A DNA stretch of 64,000 nt from UBA4810 sp002479215 (GTDB lineage Bacteria > Desulfobacterota > Syntrophia > Syntrophales > Smithellaceae). The number at the start of each line of letters is the position of its first letter. The stretch's first letter is position 1. The position numbers and the translations under genes are program-made. The stretch is from assembly GCA_049514435.1 (NCBI GenBank), contig JBEKVB010000002.1, positions 1-64,000 on the forward strand. Direction: 5' to 3'. A model generated the notes under the pieces. The model did not search any database. It had not been told where the DNA came from and saw only the letters and a program-made list of their open reading frames with translations. This document shows, piece by piece, positions 49,951 through 58,389 of this stretch.

Positions 49951-52179
49951 TTAGAAATTCAGTGTCATCAATAGCGATGACAAGGTCTTGCCCGATTCAA
50001 TAATATCACTTTCTCTTTTTTGCGTGAAGTCCCGTCCGGATTTTTCTTCGATCATTTGGATGGATTTTTCCATATGGCGAATAAATTCTCCCGCGGGCAT
50101 CATTTCGCCGTAGGTTCTGGAAAAAGAGTATATGCAAACATCATTTTTCCCTACTTCCTTGGCTATCGTTATAGCATCCTTTAACAATCGCAGTGCTCTC
50201 TGGGCTATCGCGACAGTGCGGACAGGTGAAAAATCCCACAAGGCTACGACATGACAAAAATGAGTCGTTGGGCGATAGGCTTGAAGCGAGATAGAATCTT
50301 CATGAATTTTGTACTTTTTGATGCCTAATTCTATTATAAAATCATTTTGAAACTGCGGTGACATATCTTTTCTGCGAAAACCAAGTTGCCATTGAATATC
50401 GTCAGACGGCTGTTTTACGACCTCTGGTTTTGTGTCGATAGGTTTTTTAGGATTGATAAAGATGTCTTCATCGCTTTTAAAAATCGCCTTTAATACTGCT
50501 ACGCTATCCAACAGATAGGAAGACCGAATGCCGGAAGGCGACACGGTCATTCCCTTTTCCAGAAGGTTTTCCGTCTGATCGAACGCCGAAAAGACTGTTT
50601 GCTTCAGTGATGTGATTTCCTGCGGTCCTTTAAAGAATTTACTGTTTTCCCGCAAATATCTGACCGTCATCATGGCTTTTGCCAGATGAACCACCGCGTA
50701 CTCACAATAAAAATCTTCAGATTGGCTGGCACAATTTTCACGGATATATAAAGCCTCATGTTCCGCCAGTCTGAATAGACCTAACGCCACGGGATAAGAC
50801 GGGGCATCGATAGCCATATTGCGAAAAAGGACCATCTGCAGAGTCCTGGCTGTCAAATCGGTCGGATCGATGCTCAGAACTATGCGAAGAATTTCGATGG
50901 CCTCCAGAAATCGCCGCCGGTAATAAAGTGTTTTCACGATTTCGACACCCAAAAGAGAGTTATGGGGAAATTTGAAAAAGGTTGTTACGGCATTCCGTTC
51001 GGTGCTTTTAGCAGACTCAAATCCCGTTTCTAGCGGAGGCCAAAGCAGTTTGTTCAGCTTTTCTACTGAATCAGGATTGTTTCGCAGAATATTATCTTCT
51101 AGTAAATCGGAAATAAAATCGAAGTAAAGCATACTCCAAAATGCCACAATCCACCAGATCGTGAGAGTCTCACCGTTAAACAATGTCGTTTCTGTCGGCC
51201 GCGGGCAAAGGATAACCTTAATATCACAAATTAGGAGACACTGACGAGCATAATCCGACACACGTATTACCGGATCTCCGGGTAGTTTTGCAGTCAAAAT
51301 AGGAAGCAGAAAATTATCCAAATTGGCATACTCTCCGGCAACGATCCCTATGGATAAAAATCTATTATTCGAATAGTATTTGGATAGAGTCCAGCGAATA
51401 GCGATCTGATGAGCTAATGACACAGCGCTACGCAGGCACTGCTGATATGATACGAGATCGCCCGCTTCCTCTTCTTTGGGGAAATCGATATACAGTGTTG
51501 TAATATCGTGCGACCTGACCTTACCCCACCGTCCGTAGAGAAAATGATTTATGGATTGTTCGATATAGGTTTTCAGGGTTTTTTTCAACCAGCCTAAGAT
51601 TTCATGATCGATAACATCGCCGCGGCTATAAAGAGCGAACCCGATGCGCACCCCTTCTTTATAACTTTCCGTTTGCTTGCCTTCGCGGCAAATTTTGAGC
51701 AATGTTTCAAAGTTCCACATTGCAGCTATATCGGCGCGTTCGTGCCCTAACCAAAAGGCTAGGCTCCTCAGGACGTTTTGTTTGTAAGGCGTATCGACAG
51801 GTTCTTTTTTCAGCCGGGTTAACATGGAATTGGTTACTTTGGGCAAAGAGACTTGCGCCTCAGCAATCAGCGAGTTAATCCTTTGCGTCAACGCCCGTAG
51901 GGAAAAATTTAGTCGTAGCATCTCTTCTTTTTTATTGAGCAGTTCTTCAAAATCTAAGTGTTTGGGTGGATCGAAATTAATAACGCTTTCAGTTGAATGG
52001 CGGATAAATAAATCCAAGCTTTTTGCATCGGTTGATTTGATAATGCCGTTGCGGACGGCAAAATCAATAAAGGAATCGAAGATGGCGGCATTAGCTCTGT
52101 TTTGAGAAAACACTGTCCATGATTCCAAAGTGGGAAAAGCCGCCAAAAGGGCGGATATGGCCTTTTCTTTTTTGTTCAT
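49951..52179 (-). CDS. large protein of unknown function
   Basis: 742 residues, no signal peptide or clear membrane helices, and no motif I recognise. It is rich in Leu, Ile, Lys and Glu, with helix-like stretches resembling a solenoid or TPR-like repeat region around 390-560 (RRRFLEAIEILRIVLSIDPTD is repeat-like). Start ATG 52179 has AAGGAG upstream. It is on the opposite strand between the two members of the duplicated promoter set and divergent from the SCP2-like gene. A regulatory or sensing role near fatty-acid genes is possible but unproven. Confidence 0.75.
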   Translation of the reverse strand: MNKKEKAISALLAAFPTLESWTVFSQNRANAAIFDSFIDFAVRNGIIKSTDAKSLDLFIRHSTESVINFDPPKHLDFEELLNKKEEMLRLNFSLRALTQRINSLIAEAQVSLPKVTNSMLTRLKKEPVDTPYKQNVLRSLAFWLGHERADIAAMWNFETLLKICREGKQTESYKEGVRIGFALYSRGDVIDHEILGWLKKTLKTYIEQSINHFLYGRWGKVRSHDITTLYIDFPKEEEAGDLVSYQQCLRSAVSLAHQIAIRWTLSKYYSNNRFLSIGIVAGEYANLDNFLLPILTAKLPGDPVIRVSDYARQCLLICDIKVILCPRPTETTLFNGETLTIWWIVAFWSMLYFDFISDLLEDNILRNNPDSVEKLNKLLWPPLETGFESAKSTERNAVTTFFKFPHNSLLGVEIVKTLYYRRRFLEAIEILRIVLSIDPTDLTARTLQMVLFRNMAIDAPSYPVALGLFRLAEHEALYIRENCASQSEDFYCEYAVVHLAKAMMTVRYLRENSKFFKGPQEITSLKQTVFSAFDQTENLLEKGMTVSPSGIRSSYLLDSVAVLKAIFKSDEDIFINPKKPIDTKPEVVKQPSDDIQWQLGFRRKDMSPQFQNDFIIELGIKKYKIHEDSISLQAYRPTTHFCHVVALWDFSPVRTVAIAQRALRLLKDAITIAKEVGKNDVCIYSFSRTYGEMMPAGEFIRHMEKSIQMIEEKSGRDFTQKRESDIIESGKTLSSLLMTLNF

Positions 52180-52267
52180 TGAGTTAACTCCTTATAAACA
52201 ATAAGATATAATTTGTAAATCTTAGTTCTTTTATTTCTTACTGCCCAATTAGGCAAGAAGAAAAACA

Positions 52268-52346
52268 ATATTATTTTTTACCATAAAACGCTATTTTCAA
52301 TAAAACACTACTTATTCTTGACAGTCATTTTATAGCAACATATACA
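52268..52346 (+). promoter_or_regulatory. promoter and operator upstream of the SCP2-like gene
   Basis: -35 TTGACA (52318-52323), 17-bp spacer, -10 TATACA (52341-52346), preceded by TAAAACAC (52301-52308) and a looser partner TTTTTTAC. It aligns base by base with 47991-48064. The gap between it and the SCP2-like start (52347-52562) holds the aldehyde dehydrogenase remnant. Confidence 0.75.
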
Positions 52347-52413
52347 CATCAAATTCGGTTTTTATAGTCAAGAAAATTCCTTCAAATAATATTTTACCCG
52401 AAGGATGTATCGC

Positions 52414-52527
52414 ATGGATAGTTATAAATTATTTATCGACGGCAAGTTTGTGGATGCGGCAGGCGGAAAAACGTTTGAGACAATCGATCCGGACGAGGTT
52501 ACTGCTCTGTACAAGCAGGCATACTGA
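52414..52527 (+). pseudogene. aldehyde dehydrogenase N-terminal remnant
   Basis: The 37-residue frame starts MDSYKLFIDGKFVDAAGGKT, then FETIDPDEVTALYKQAY. The first 28 residues are the usual start of NAD-dependent aldehyde dehydrogenases (LFIDGKFVDAxGGKTFETxxP); the rest does not fit. So a gene start was joined to foreign sequence by a deletion. It sits under the promoter at 52318-52346, so the SCP2-like gene may have taken over the promoter. Confidence 0.6.
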
Positions 52528-52562
52528 TTAATTAACAGGTAATATTAAGGAGGTTATTTACA

Positions 52563-52970
52563 ATGGCAAGATACGCTACTCAAGAATGGTGCGATCTGTT
52601 TAAAGAGGCGGTCAATAATAGCAAGGCTTACGAGGAGTCGGCAAGAACATGGGAAGGCGATTTTTATTTTGTTATGGAACCCGGCGGCCCGGTCAAGGAA
52701 ATGTTGGCCACGTATATAGACCTGTATCATGGTAAATGCCGCGTGGCCGAAGTAGTTAAAGATCTCACTAAATACAAACCGGAATTCATCATCAGAGCGC
52801 CCTATGCTATCTGGAAGCGAATAGCTTTGAAACAACTCGATTCCACTCAGGCGTTGATCACCAAACAATCCAAGCTCACCGGCAATATGGCAAAAATCAT
52901 GCGCTACACCAAGGCCGCCAATGAACTTACTACCTGCACAACAAAAGTACCGACTGAATGGCTGGACTGA
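52563..52970 (+). CDS. SCP2 sterol-transfer-like small protein
   Basis: 135 residues. Start MARYATQEWCDLFKEAVNNS; EGDFYFVMEPGGPVKEML; HGKCRVAEVV; PEFIIRAPYAIWKRIALKQLDSTQALITKQSKLTGNM. The strand-helix layout and the late G-N-M helix match SCP2 domains, which carry lipids or acyl-CoAs in the cytosol. AAGGAGG precedes the ATG. Terminator at 52999-53038. Likely binds acyl chains for the fatty-acid or aromatic pathway; partner unknown. Confidence 0.8.
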   Translation: MARYATQEWCDLFKEAVNNSKAYEESARTWEGDFYFVMEPGGPVKEMLATYIDLYHGKCRVAEVVKDLTKYKPEFIIRAPYAIWKRIALKQLDSTQALITKQSKLTGNMAKIMRYTKAANELTTCTTKVPTEWLD

Positions 52971-52998
52971 TTTTTTTGTAAAATGCCTTGGTAATATT

Positions 52999-53038
52999 AA
53001 AAAGCACAGCGCTCAATCATTACTAAGATTTGCTTTTT
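52999..53038 (+). terminator. Rho-independent terminator after the SCP2-like gene
   Basis: AAAAAGCA (52999-53006) pairs with TGCTTTTT (53031-53038) around a 24-nt loop, ending in a T-rich segment. It isolates the SCP2-like gene from the transporter operon. Confidence 0.55.
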
Positions 53039-53206
53039 AGATACATTATATTATTTTAAAGGTAATGTGGCTTTAATCTTTCCAGCGGCACCGGAAAAAA
53101 CAGGCGCGGCATGACCACTGACCTTGGAAAGGAGGGTTTATTCGTCAAAAGAGAGAAGACACTGGAAGTAAATAATAGGCAATAGAAAGAAGGAGGATTA
53201 AGAATT

Positions 53207-54439
53207 ATGAAAAAATCGTTTTTTAGTGCGACAATTTTAATGATCACGGTTATGGTTATTGGTATGTTTAGCATGTGTGGCACAGCCGTCGCGGAGGAAC
53301 CCATCATCATCAACGTCGCAATCATTAGCCCGTTGAGCGGCCCGGCGGGACCCTGGGGGCAAGTAGGCTTAGACGTCTACGAAGCATGGCTGGAACTGTT
53401 CAACAAGGAGGGCTTCCGGGTCAACGGCAAGCTTTATAATTTCAAAAATATCAATTACGACTCCCTGAATACGCCGGAGGGGGGCGCTGCCTGTGCGAAG
53501 CGGGCCATCTTCGAAGACAAGGTCAAGTTCATTGTCGGACACTGGGACACGAGCTTTCTCGCCGTGTCGGCCATAAGCAACCCGGCCAAGGTCATCCTGA
53601 TCGCCCGAAACGGGAATGAAGCTGTCGGCGGCGGGGCCTACAATCCCGAGAAGATGCCTTACGTTGTTTTCGGCACGCCGTCCCATGAGAAGTTCCTCTC
53701 GGACATCAAGGCGATCGTGGCGGCCTACCCCAATTACAAGCGGATCGGCATCAGCGATTCAACCCTCGGGAAGGGTGTCGGCTGGGACTACGTGGACCGT
53801 GATCTCACGGCGGCGGGCATCCGGTTCCACCATGAATGGTATCCGTTCGGAACGCAGGATTATTCACCCTACATCACCCGGTTCAAGGAGGCGGGCTGCG
53901 ATGTCATTTACGGCGCCGGCGATGTCCTGGCGGCGATGATGATTACCAAACAGCGTTGGGACATGGGGCTGAAGTACATCAAGACCGGCACCGCTGGCGG
54001 GCTTCTCGATCCCAAGATGTATATCGACGTGAGCGGCTATGACGCCTCTCAGGGCTTCATCGCCCAACATGCCAACCCCTTGGATTACAAGAAGACCAAG
54101 GTGAACCCGAAATTTATCAAGATGTTCCGGGAAGTGCAGGATATGGTGTCGAAGAAGCAAGGGAAGCCGTTTAATTATACCGCCTGGACGGATTGGGGCT
54201 GTGCTCACATGCAGATCCTGGCGCAGGCCATGATGAAGGCGGGATCCGTGGACGATCCCGATAAGATCATGAACGCCATCCGCGGCGGTACCTTCGATAC
54301 GATGGCGGGGAAATACACCATGTCGGGCGCCAAGACGTACGGTTCGCCCATTGTCTTCGGAAACCCGGGGTGTATTTCCATCATCAAGGGAAACAAGGAA
54401 GTCTATTTAAGTGAGAACCCCTGGAAACCCATTCCATAG
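53207..54439 (+). CDS. branched-chain amino acid-type ABC transporter, substrate-binding protein
   Basis: 410 residues. Signal peptide (MKKSFFSATILMITVMVIGM and cleavage after about residue 29, GTAVAEE). NVAIISPLSGPAGPWGQ and GVGWDYVDRDL fit the LivJ/Peripla_BP_6 fold. AAGGAGG precedes the ATG. It leads a five-gene transporter operon. LivJ-type binders take amino acids, but also aromatic acids, amides and acyl compounds; specificity is open. The base composition of this and the next two genes is visibly richer in G and C than the flanks. Confidence 0.92.
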   Translation: MKKSFFSATILMITVMVIGMFSMCGTAVAEEPIIINVAIISPLSGPAGPWGQVGLDVYEAWLELFNKEGFRVNGKLYNFKNINYDSLNTPEGGAACAKRAIFEDKVKFIVGHWDTSFLAVSAISNPAKVILIARNGNEAVGGGAYNPEKMPYVVFGTPSHEKFLSDIKAIVAAYPNYKRIGISDSTLGKGVGWDYVDRDLTAAGIRFHHEWYPFGTQDYSPYITRFKEAGCDVIYGAGDVLAAMMITKQRWDMGLKYIKTGTAGGLLDPKMYIDVSGYDASQGFIAQHANPLDYKKTKVNPKFIKMFREVQDMVSKKQGKPFNYTAWTDWGCAHMQILAQAMMKAGSVDDPDKIMNAIRGGTFDTMAGKYTMSGAKTYGSPIVFGNPGCISIIKGNKEVYLSENPWKPIP

Positions 54440-54469
54440 TCATTAGTCGGGAATGTTAGGAGAAAAGGT

Positions 54470-55321
54470 ATGCCCCCTGCAGAAATATTGATCGAAGGAT
54501 TGACCCAGAGCTGCATCTATATGACCATGGCCTTCGGCATGGTGCTGGTCTTCAGCATCCTGGGTATTTTGAACTGGACGCACGGCCAGCTCTTCATGCT
54601 GGGCGCGTTCATCGTCTTTTACAGCACCACTGCGGCGGGCATACCATTCCCGATCGGCATCCTCTTAGCGGGGCTCGTGATGGCCGGCATCGGCATCCTG
54701 ATCAAGAAATTCATTATCGACCGTATTAAAGGCGAATTGTATATAGGCGTGGCAACCCTGGCGCTTATCTTTGCTCTGGAAGGCGCTGCCAGCCTTCTTT
54801 TCACCAGCGACGACCGGGGATTAGCCATTATCCTCCCCGGCGTCCTGAACCTGGGAGTAGTTGCTATAAGCTATCAGAAGATGGCCGTTATCATTTTCAC
54901 CCTGATTGTGATGACGGCCATGTATTTCGTGCTGAACCACACCAAGGTGGGGCTTGCCATCCGGGCTGTTGCCCAGCAACCGGTGGCAGCGAGTCTATAC
55001 GGCATCAGCACCGAACGGCTGTCTCTCATCGTCATGGGGATCGGCTGCGCCCTGGCGGCCATGGCGGGGGCCATTATGGCCCCTCTCTACCCGATCAACC
55101 CGTTTATCGGGCGTACACCGATGATCATGGCCCTACTCGCTATTGTCATCGGCGGACTGGGGAGCCTGACCGGGGCAATCGTGGGAGGGCTCATCCTTGG
55201 GTTCCTGCACAGCGTCATTGCCTATTACATATCCTACCTGTCGGAGGTCGTACTCTTCGGGTTGATTATTTTGATCCTGCTGGTGAGACCGCAGGGATTA
55301 TTCGGAGCGTCTGCAAAATGA
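54470..55321 (+). CDS. branched-chain amino acid-type ABC transporter, LivH-like permease
   Basis: 283 residues, about eight helices. Start with AEILIEGLTQSCIYMTMAFGMVLVF and LNWTHGQLFMLGAF, then GIGCALAAMAGAIMAPLYPINP and the end ILLVRPQGLFGA are typical LivH. GGAGAAAAGG precedes the ATG. It overlaps the next permease gene by 4 nt. It forms the membrane channel with the LivM-like protein. Confidence 0.92.
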   Translation: MPPAEILIEGLTQSCIYMTMAFGMVLVFSILGILNWTHGQLFMLGAFIVFYSTTAAGIPFPIGILLAGLVMAGIGILIKKFIIDRIKGELYIGVATLALIFALEGAASLLFTSDDRGLAIILPGVLNLGVVAISYQKMAVIIFTLIVMTAMYFVLNHTKVGLAIRAVAQQPVAASLYGISTERLSLIVMGIGCALAAMAGAIMAPLYPINPFIGRTPMIMALLAIVIGGLGSLTGAIVGGLILGFLHSVIAYYISYLSEVVLFGLIILILLVRPQGLFGASAK

Positions 55322-56361
55322 GGTATTTTTTCAAAACAATTCATCTGATTGATTATAAGAATATTGTTCCCAAAACCGTCATCGGGCTTTTCATCATCCT
55401 GATCCTTTTGATCCCCGTCTTCACGCGGAATGTGGTGACCCTGTCGACGCTCATCATGACCGGTATCTGGGCGGTGGCAGCCATGGGTTTCACCCTGGTC
55501 CTGCGCACCGGGCAATTCAGCCTGGGACAGTCGGCATTCATGGCCCTGGGCGGCTATGCGTCCGCCATCCTCACGGCTCAGATGGGGCTGCCCTTCTGGC
55601 CCAGCTTTCTGGTATCGGGCCTGGTTTCGGGACTGATCGCGCTCCTCGTGGGCATGGTAGTATTAAGAGTCGGGGGCATCTATTTCTCCATTATTACGCT
55701 GGCCCTGGGCGAGATCGTGAGGATTATCGCCCTGCAATGGGAACCTCTCACCCGAGGGAGTCGCGGAATCATCGCTTCCGCCCCGCCACCCATCATCCTG
55801 GGCGGGCATGAACTGGTCAATTTCAATGCAAGTCTGGCACCATATTTTTACTTTATGATCTGTCTGGTGGCCGTCACCGGACTGGTTTTCTGGCGGATCG
55901 GAGAGAGCCGCCTGGGAAGGACGTTCGCCGGGACTGCCCTCAATCCGGTCCTGGCCGAGCATCAGGGCATCTATCTGATGAAGTACCGGGTCATTGCGTT
56001 TACCGTGGCCGGAGTCTTCACGGGGTATGCCGGCGCCCTTTACACCCATTTTCTGCAGGTGATCACGCCAATGGTTTTCGGGTTGTGGCAGTCGATCCAG
56101 ATCATGATCATGAGTATCGTCGGTGGTATCGGTTCTCTGGTCGGCGGGCCGATCGTCGGCTCCATTCTGCTCTACAACCTGGGCGAATACCTGTCGCGTC
56201 TGGATACCCCCGGCCTTCAATCGTTTCTGTTCGGTTCCGTGGTGGTGATCGTGGTCATGTTCCTGCCCCAGGGAGCCGGGCTGGTAAACCTGTGGGAGCG
56301 CTTCTGGAATAAGGTTGTCTGGCGGGAAGAGGAGTATGAACCGGATGAGCCGGAGGATTAA
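55318..56361 (+). CDS. branched-chain amino acid-type ABC transporter, LivM-like permease
   Basis: 347 residues, about ten helices. MGFTLVLRTGQFSLGQSAFMALGGYA and LVGMVVLRVGGIYFSIITLALGEI are the LivM signatures. The stop is 18 bp before the ATP-binding gene. The end has an acidic tail (REEEYEPDEPED). It partners the LivH-like permease. Confidence 0.92.
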   Translation: MRYFFKTIHLIDYKNIVPKTVIGLFIILILLIPVFTRNVVTLSTLIMTGIWAVAAMGFTLVLRTGQFSLGQSAFMALGGYASAILTAQMGLPFWPSFLVSGLVSGLIALLVGMVVLRVGGIYFSIITLALGEIVRIIALQWEPLTRGSRGIIASAPPPIILGGHELVNFNASLAPYFYFMICLVAVTGLVFWRIGESRLGRTFAGTALNPVLAEHQGIYLMKYRVIAFTVAGVFTGYAGALYTHFLQVITPMVFGLWQSIQIMIMSIVGGIGSLVGGPIVGSILLYNLGEYLSRLDTPGLQSFLFGSVVVIVVMFLPQGAGLVNLWERFWNKVVWREEEYEPDEPED

Positions 56362-56379
56362 ACAGGGAGATTTATTCAC

Positions 56380-57144
56380 ATGCCTTATTTGGAACTAAAA
56401 AATGTCTCAAAGCACTTCGGCCGACTCGCCGCCGTGGAAGAGGTGAACCTCCAGGTGGGAAAAGGAGAAATCCTGGGCATCGTGGGGCCCAATGGTTCCG
56501 GCAAAACCACGCTGATCAATCTTATCAGCGGCTATTACCGCCCGACCAAAGGAACAATTTATTTCAATGGCAAGAAAATATCCGGGTTACGTCCCGATAA
56601 AATAGCTGAGTTGGGCATCATAAGAACTTTTCAGTCGAATGTGCTTTATGAAGGCACCACCGTAGTCGAAAGCATGCTGATTAGTTCCTATCAGCAATAC
56701 TCGACCAATAACTGGCAATCATTTTTGGAGACGAAGGCATGGAAAGATGACAATGAAAAAGCTGTGGGCAGGGTGATCGAACTGGTAAAGCTTCTGGACC
56801 TCTTGAACGACACATTTTTACCGGCGGAAGGGCTTTCGCACGGATATCAAAGGATGCTCGGCATTGCCATGGCCATGATTGCCAATCCGCAAGTGCTCCT
56901 TCTTGATGAGCCCACCACCGGCATGAACCATGAAGAAGCGATGTTTGTCGTAGATAAAATTAAACTGCTCAGCGAACAGGGTGTAACCGTGATACTGATA
57001 GAACACAACATGAAAGTACTGCTGAACGTGGCTACCAGAGTAGTTTGCCTCAGCTTCGGCAATAAAATAGCCGATGGAATACCTGAGGAAGTAATGAACG
57101 AGAAAGAGGTCATCGAAGCCTACCTCGGAACGGAGATTTTGTAA
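56380..57144 (+). CDS. branched-chain amino acid-type ABC transporter, LivG-like ATPase
   Basis: 254 residues. Walker A GPNGSGKTTLIN, LSHGYQRMLGIAMA (ABC signature with unusual HG instead of GGQ), LLLDEPTTGMNHEE (Walker B) and the His-loop EHNMKV. Ribosome site AGGGAG precedes the ATG. It energises the importer with LivF. From here on the base composition falls back to that of the surroundings. Confidence 0.92.
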   Translation: MPYLELKNVSKHFGRLAAVEEVNLQVGKGEILGIVGPNGSGKTTLINLISGYYRPTKGTIYFNGKKISGLRPDKIAELGIIRTFQSNVLYEGTTVVESMLISSYQQYSTNNWQSFLETKAWKDDNEKAVGRVIELVKLLDLLNDTFLPAEGLSHGYQRMLGIAMAMIANPQVLLLDEPTTGMNHEEAMFVVDKIKLLSEQGVTVILIEHNMKVLLNVATRVVCLSFGNKIADGIPEEVMNEKEVIEAYLGTEIL

Positions 57145-57146
57145 AA

Positions 57147-57857
57147 ATGCTGGAGCTCAAAAATATCTGGGTTAAATACGGCAAAAAAGCGGCGGTTAGA
57201 AAATTATCCTTATCCGTGAATAAAGGTGACTTTGTCACTATCCTGGGCGCAAATGGAGCAGGCAAGACAACAATGCTTAACGCCATTAGCGGAATCGTCA
57301 AGGTGAAAAAAAATGAGGGTGAAATTTATTTCAAGGGTGAGAAAATAAACGGTTGGAAACCGGGCAAAATTGCCTCCCTGGGTATCATCCAGATTCCGGA
57401 AGGCCGAAAGCTTTTCCCGCTCCTTACAGTCAAGGAGAATTTACTGATAGGAGCCTATCTGCGAAAAGACAGAAAAGGTATACAGCAGTCGATGGATGAA
57501 GCATTGACGCTGTTTCCGGTTCTTAAAGACAAACTCAACGCCAAAAGCCGGGAGTTAAGCGGCGGCCAGCAGCAAATGCTCGCCATCGCGCGCGGATTGA
57601 TGGCCAAACCGGAAATGCTCTTGCTGGACGAACCTTCGCTGGGGTTAAGTCCATTGATTCGCCAACAGCTGGCTGAAACAATCAAAGAGATCCACCGCGA
57701 AGGAGTTACTCTGGTGCTCGTGGAACAAAACGCACGGCTGGGATTAATGCTCGCTTCCTACGGTTATGTTTTGGAAAACGGCGAAATGTCATTGCAGGGT
57801 AAGACGTCTGATCTGCTGAAGAATGATGATGTGAAAAAAGCTTATCTGGGTGTTTAG
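57147..57857 (+). CDS. branched-chain amino acid-type ABC transporter, LivF-like ATPase
   Basis: 236 residues. Walker A GANGAGKTTML, signature LSGGQQQMLAIARGL, Walker B LLLDEPSLGLSP and VEQNARLGL. Only 2 bp separate it from the LivG-like gene. Together the five genes make a complete importer. Confidence 0.93.
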   Translation: MLELKNIWVKYGKKAAVRKLSLSVNKGDFVTILGANGAGKTTMLNAISGIVKVKKNEGEIYFKGEKINGWKPGKIASLGIIQIPEGRKLFPLLTVKENLLIGAYLRKDRKGIQQSMDEALTLFPVLKDKLNAKSRELSGGQQQMLAIARGLMAKPEMLLLDEPSLGLSPLIRQQLAETIKEIHREGVTLVLVEQNARLGLMLASYGYVLENGEMSLQGKTSDLLKNDDVKKAYLGV

Positions 57858-57885
57858 AAACGCAATTCAGAAATTCAGTATTCCC

Positions 57886-57914
57886 TTGACATACAAGACC
57901 GGACTTCTTATACT
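57886..57914 (+). promoter_or_regulatory. strong sigma-70 promoter before a small membrane protein
   Basis: -35 TTGACA (57886-57891), 17-bp spacer, -10 TATACT (57909-57914), predicted start near 57921. The next start codon is at 58075, so the message has an untranslated leader of about 150 nt, rich in G (for example GGCGGTGTGGATAGGCTAGGGGG, positions 57984-58006, cited by ends only: GGCGGTGTGG and GCTAGGGGG). Confidence 0.85.
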
Positions 57915-58074
57915 TCATCCGCAAGGAAGTAATGTCTTATTAAATATCAAAAATAATGGTGTAGTGGGTGATTGACGATTATCGGCGGTGTGGATAGGCT
58001 AGGGGGATATATAGTACCTGGCTGTCTTGGTAAGGAAAAGATTATAGTAACGTTAACAACGCAGGAGATGAACC

Positions 58075-58176
58075 ATGGCCATAGTGAAAGAAAAACGCAA
58101 GTTCAATTTTGTCTTATTAGTGGTATTGATTGTTGTCATTATTATTTACGCATTGTCTTACTTCAAAGTGTTCTAA
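58075..58176 (+). CDS. small single-pass membrane protein (33 residues)
   Basis: Frame MAIVKEKRKFNFVLLVVLIV, then VIIIYALSYFKVF, TAA. A basic N-terminus is followed by one clear membrane helix, so it should sit with the N-terminus inside. The ribosome site AGGAG is 7 nt before the ATG, and a consensus promoter lies upstream at 57886-57914. Such small proteins often adjust a larger membrane complex. No family recognised. Confidence 0.7.
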   Translation: MAIVKEKRKFNFVLLVVLIVVIIIYALSYFKVF

Positions 58177-58389
58177 AGAACGCTAAGTCAATAGGACGGA
58201 AAAACCAAGGAAACTATTCTTTCGGGTGTGTCTGAAAGGTAGGTTAAATTTTTCGTTGTCGTGCCGCACTTTCCCTCCTGACCTAGCTGGTCGGGATTAT
58301 GGCGCCAGATAACGTAGTTGTGTGGGATTTTAAGTGGCTGTTCTCTGCGTCTTAATGGCCATGCAGATCGGCAAAAAGATGTATTAAAG
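58177..58389. other. unassigned sequence between the small membrane protein and the PHP gene
   Basis: No clear gene. Several short broken frames on the plus strand (around 58255-58385, for example ending LNGHADRQKD) look like decayed or repeated sequence, and GACC-TAGCT-GGTC near 58281-58293 is a small palindrome. I could not match it to a known structured RNA. Confidence 0.35.

Noticed and set aside
58240..58330. Possible small SRP RNA or RNase P-like segment (minus strand GGTCAGGAGGGAAAGTGCGG)
   Set aside because: It is only loosely like the conserved loops of either RNA, lacks the needed paired arms, and is far too short for RNase P RNA.
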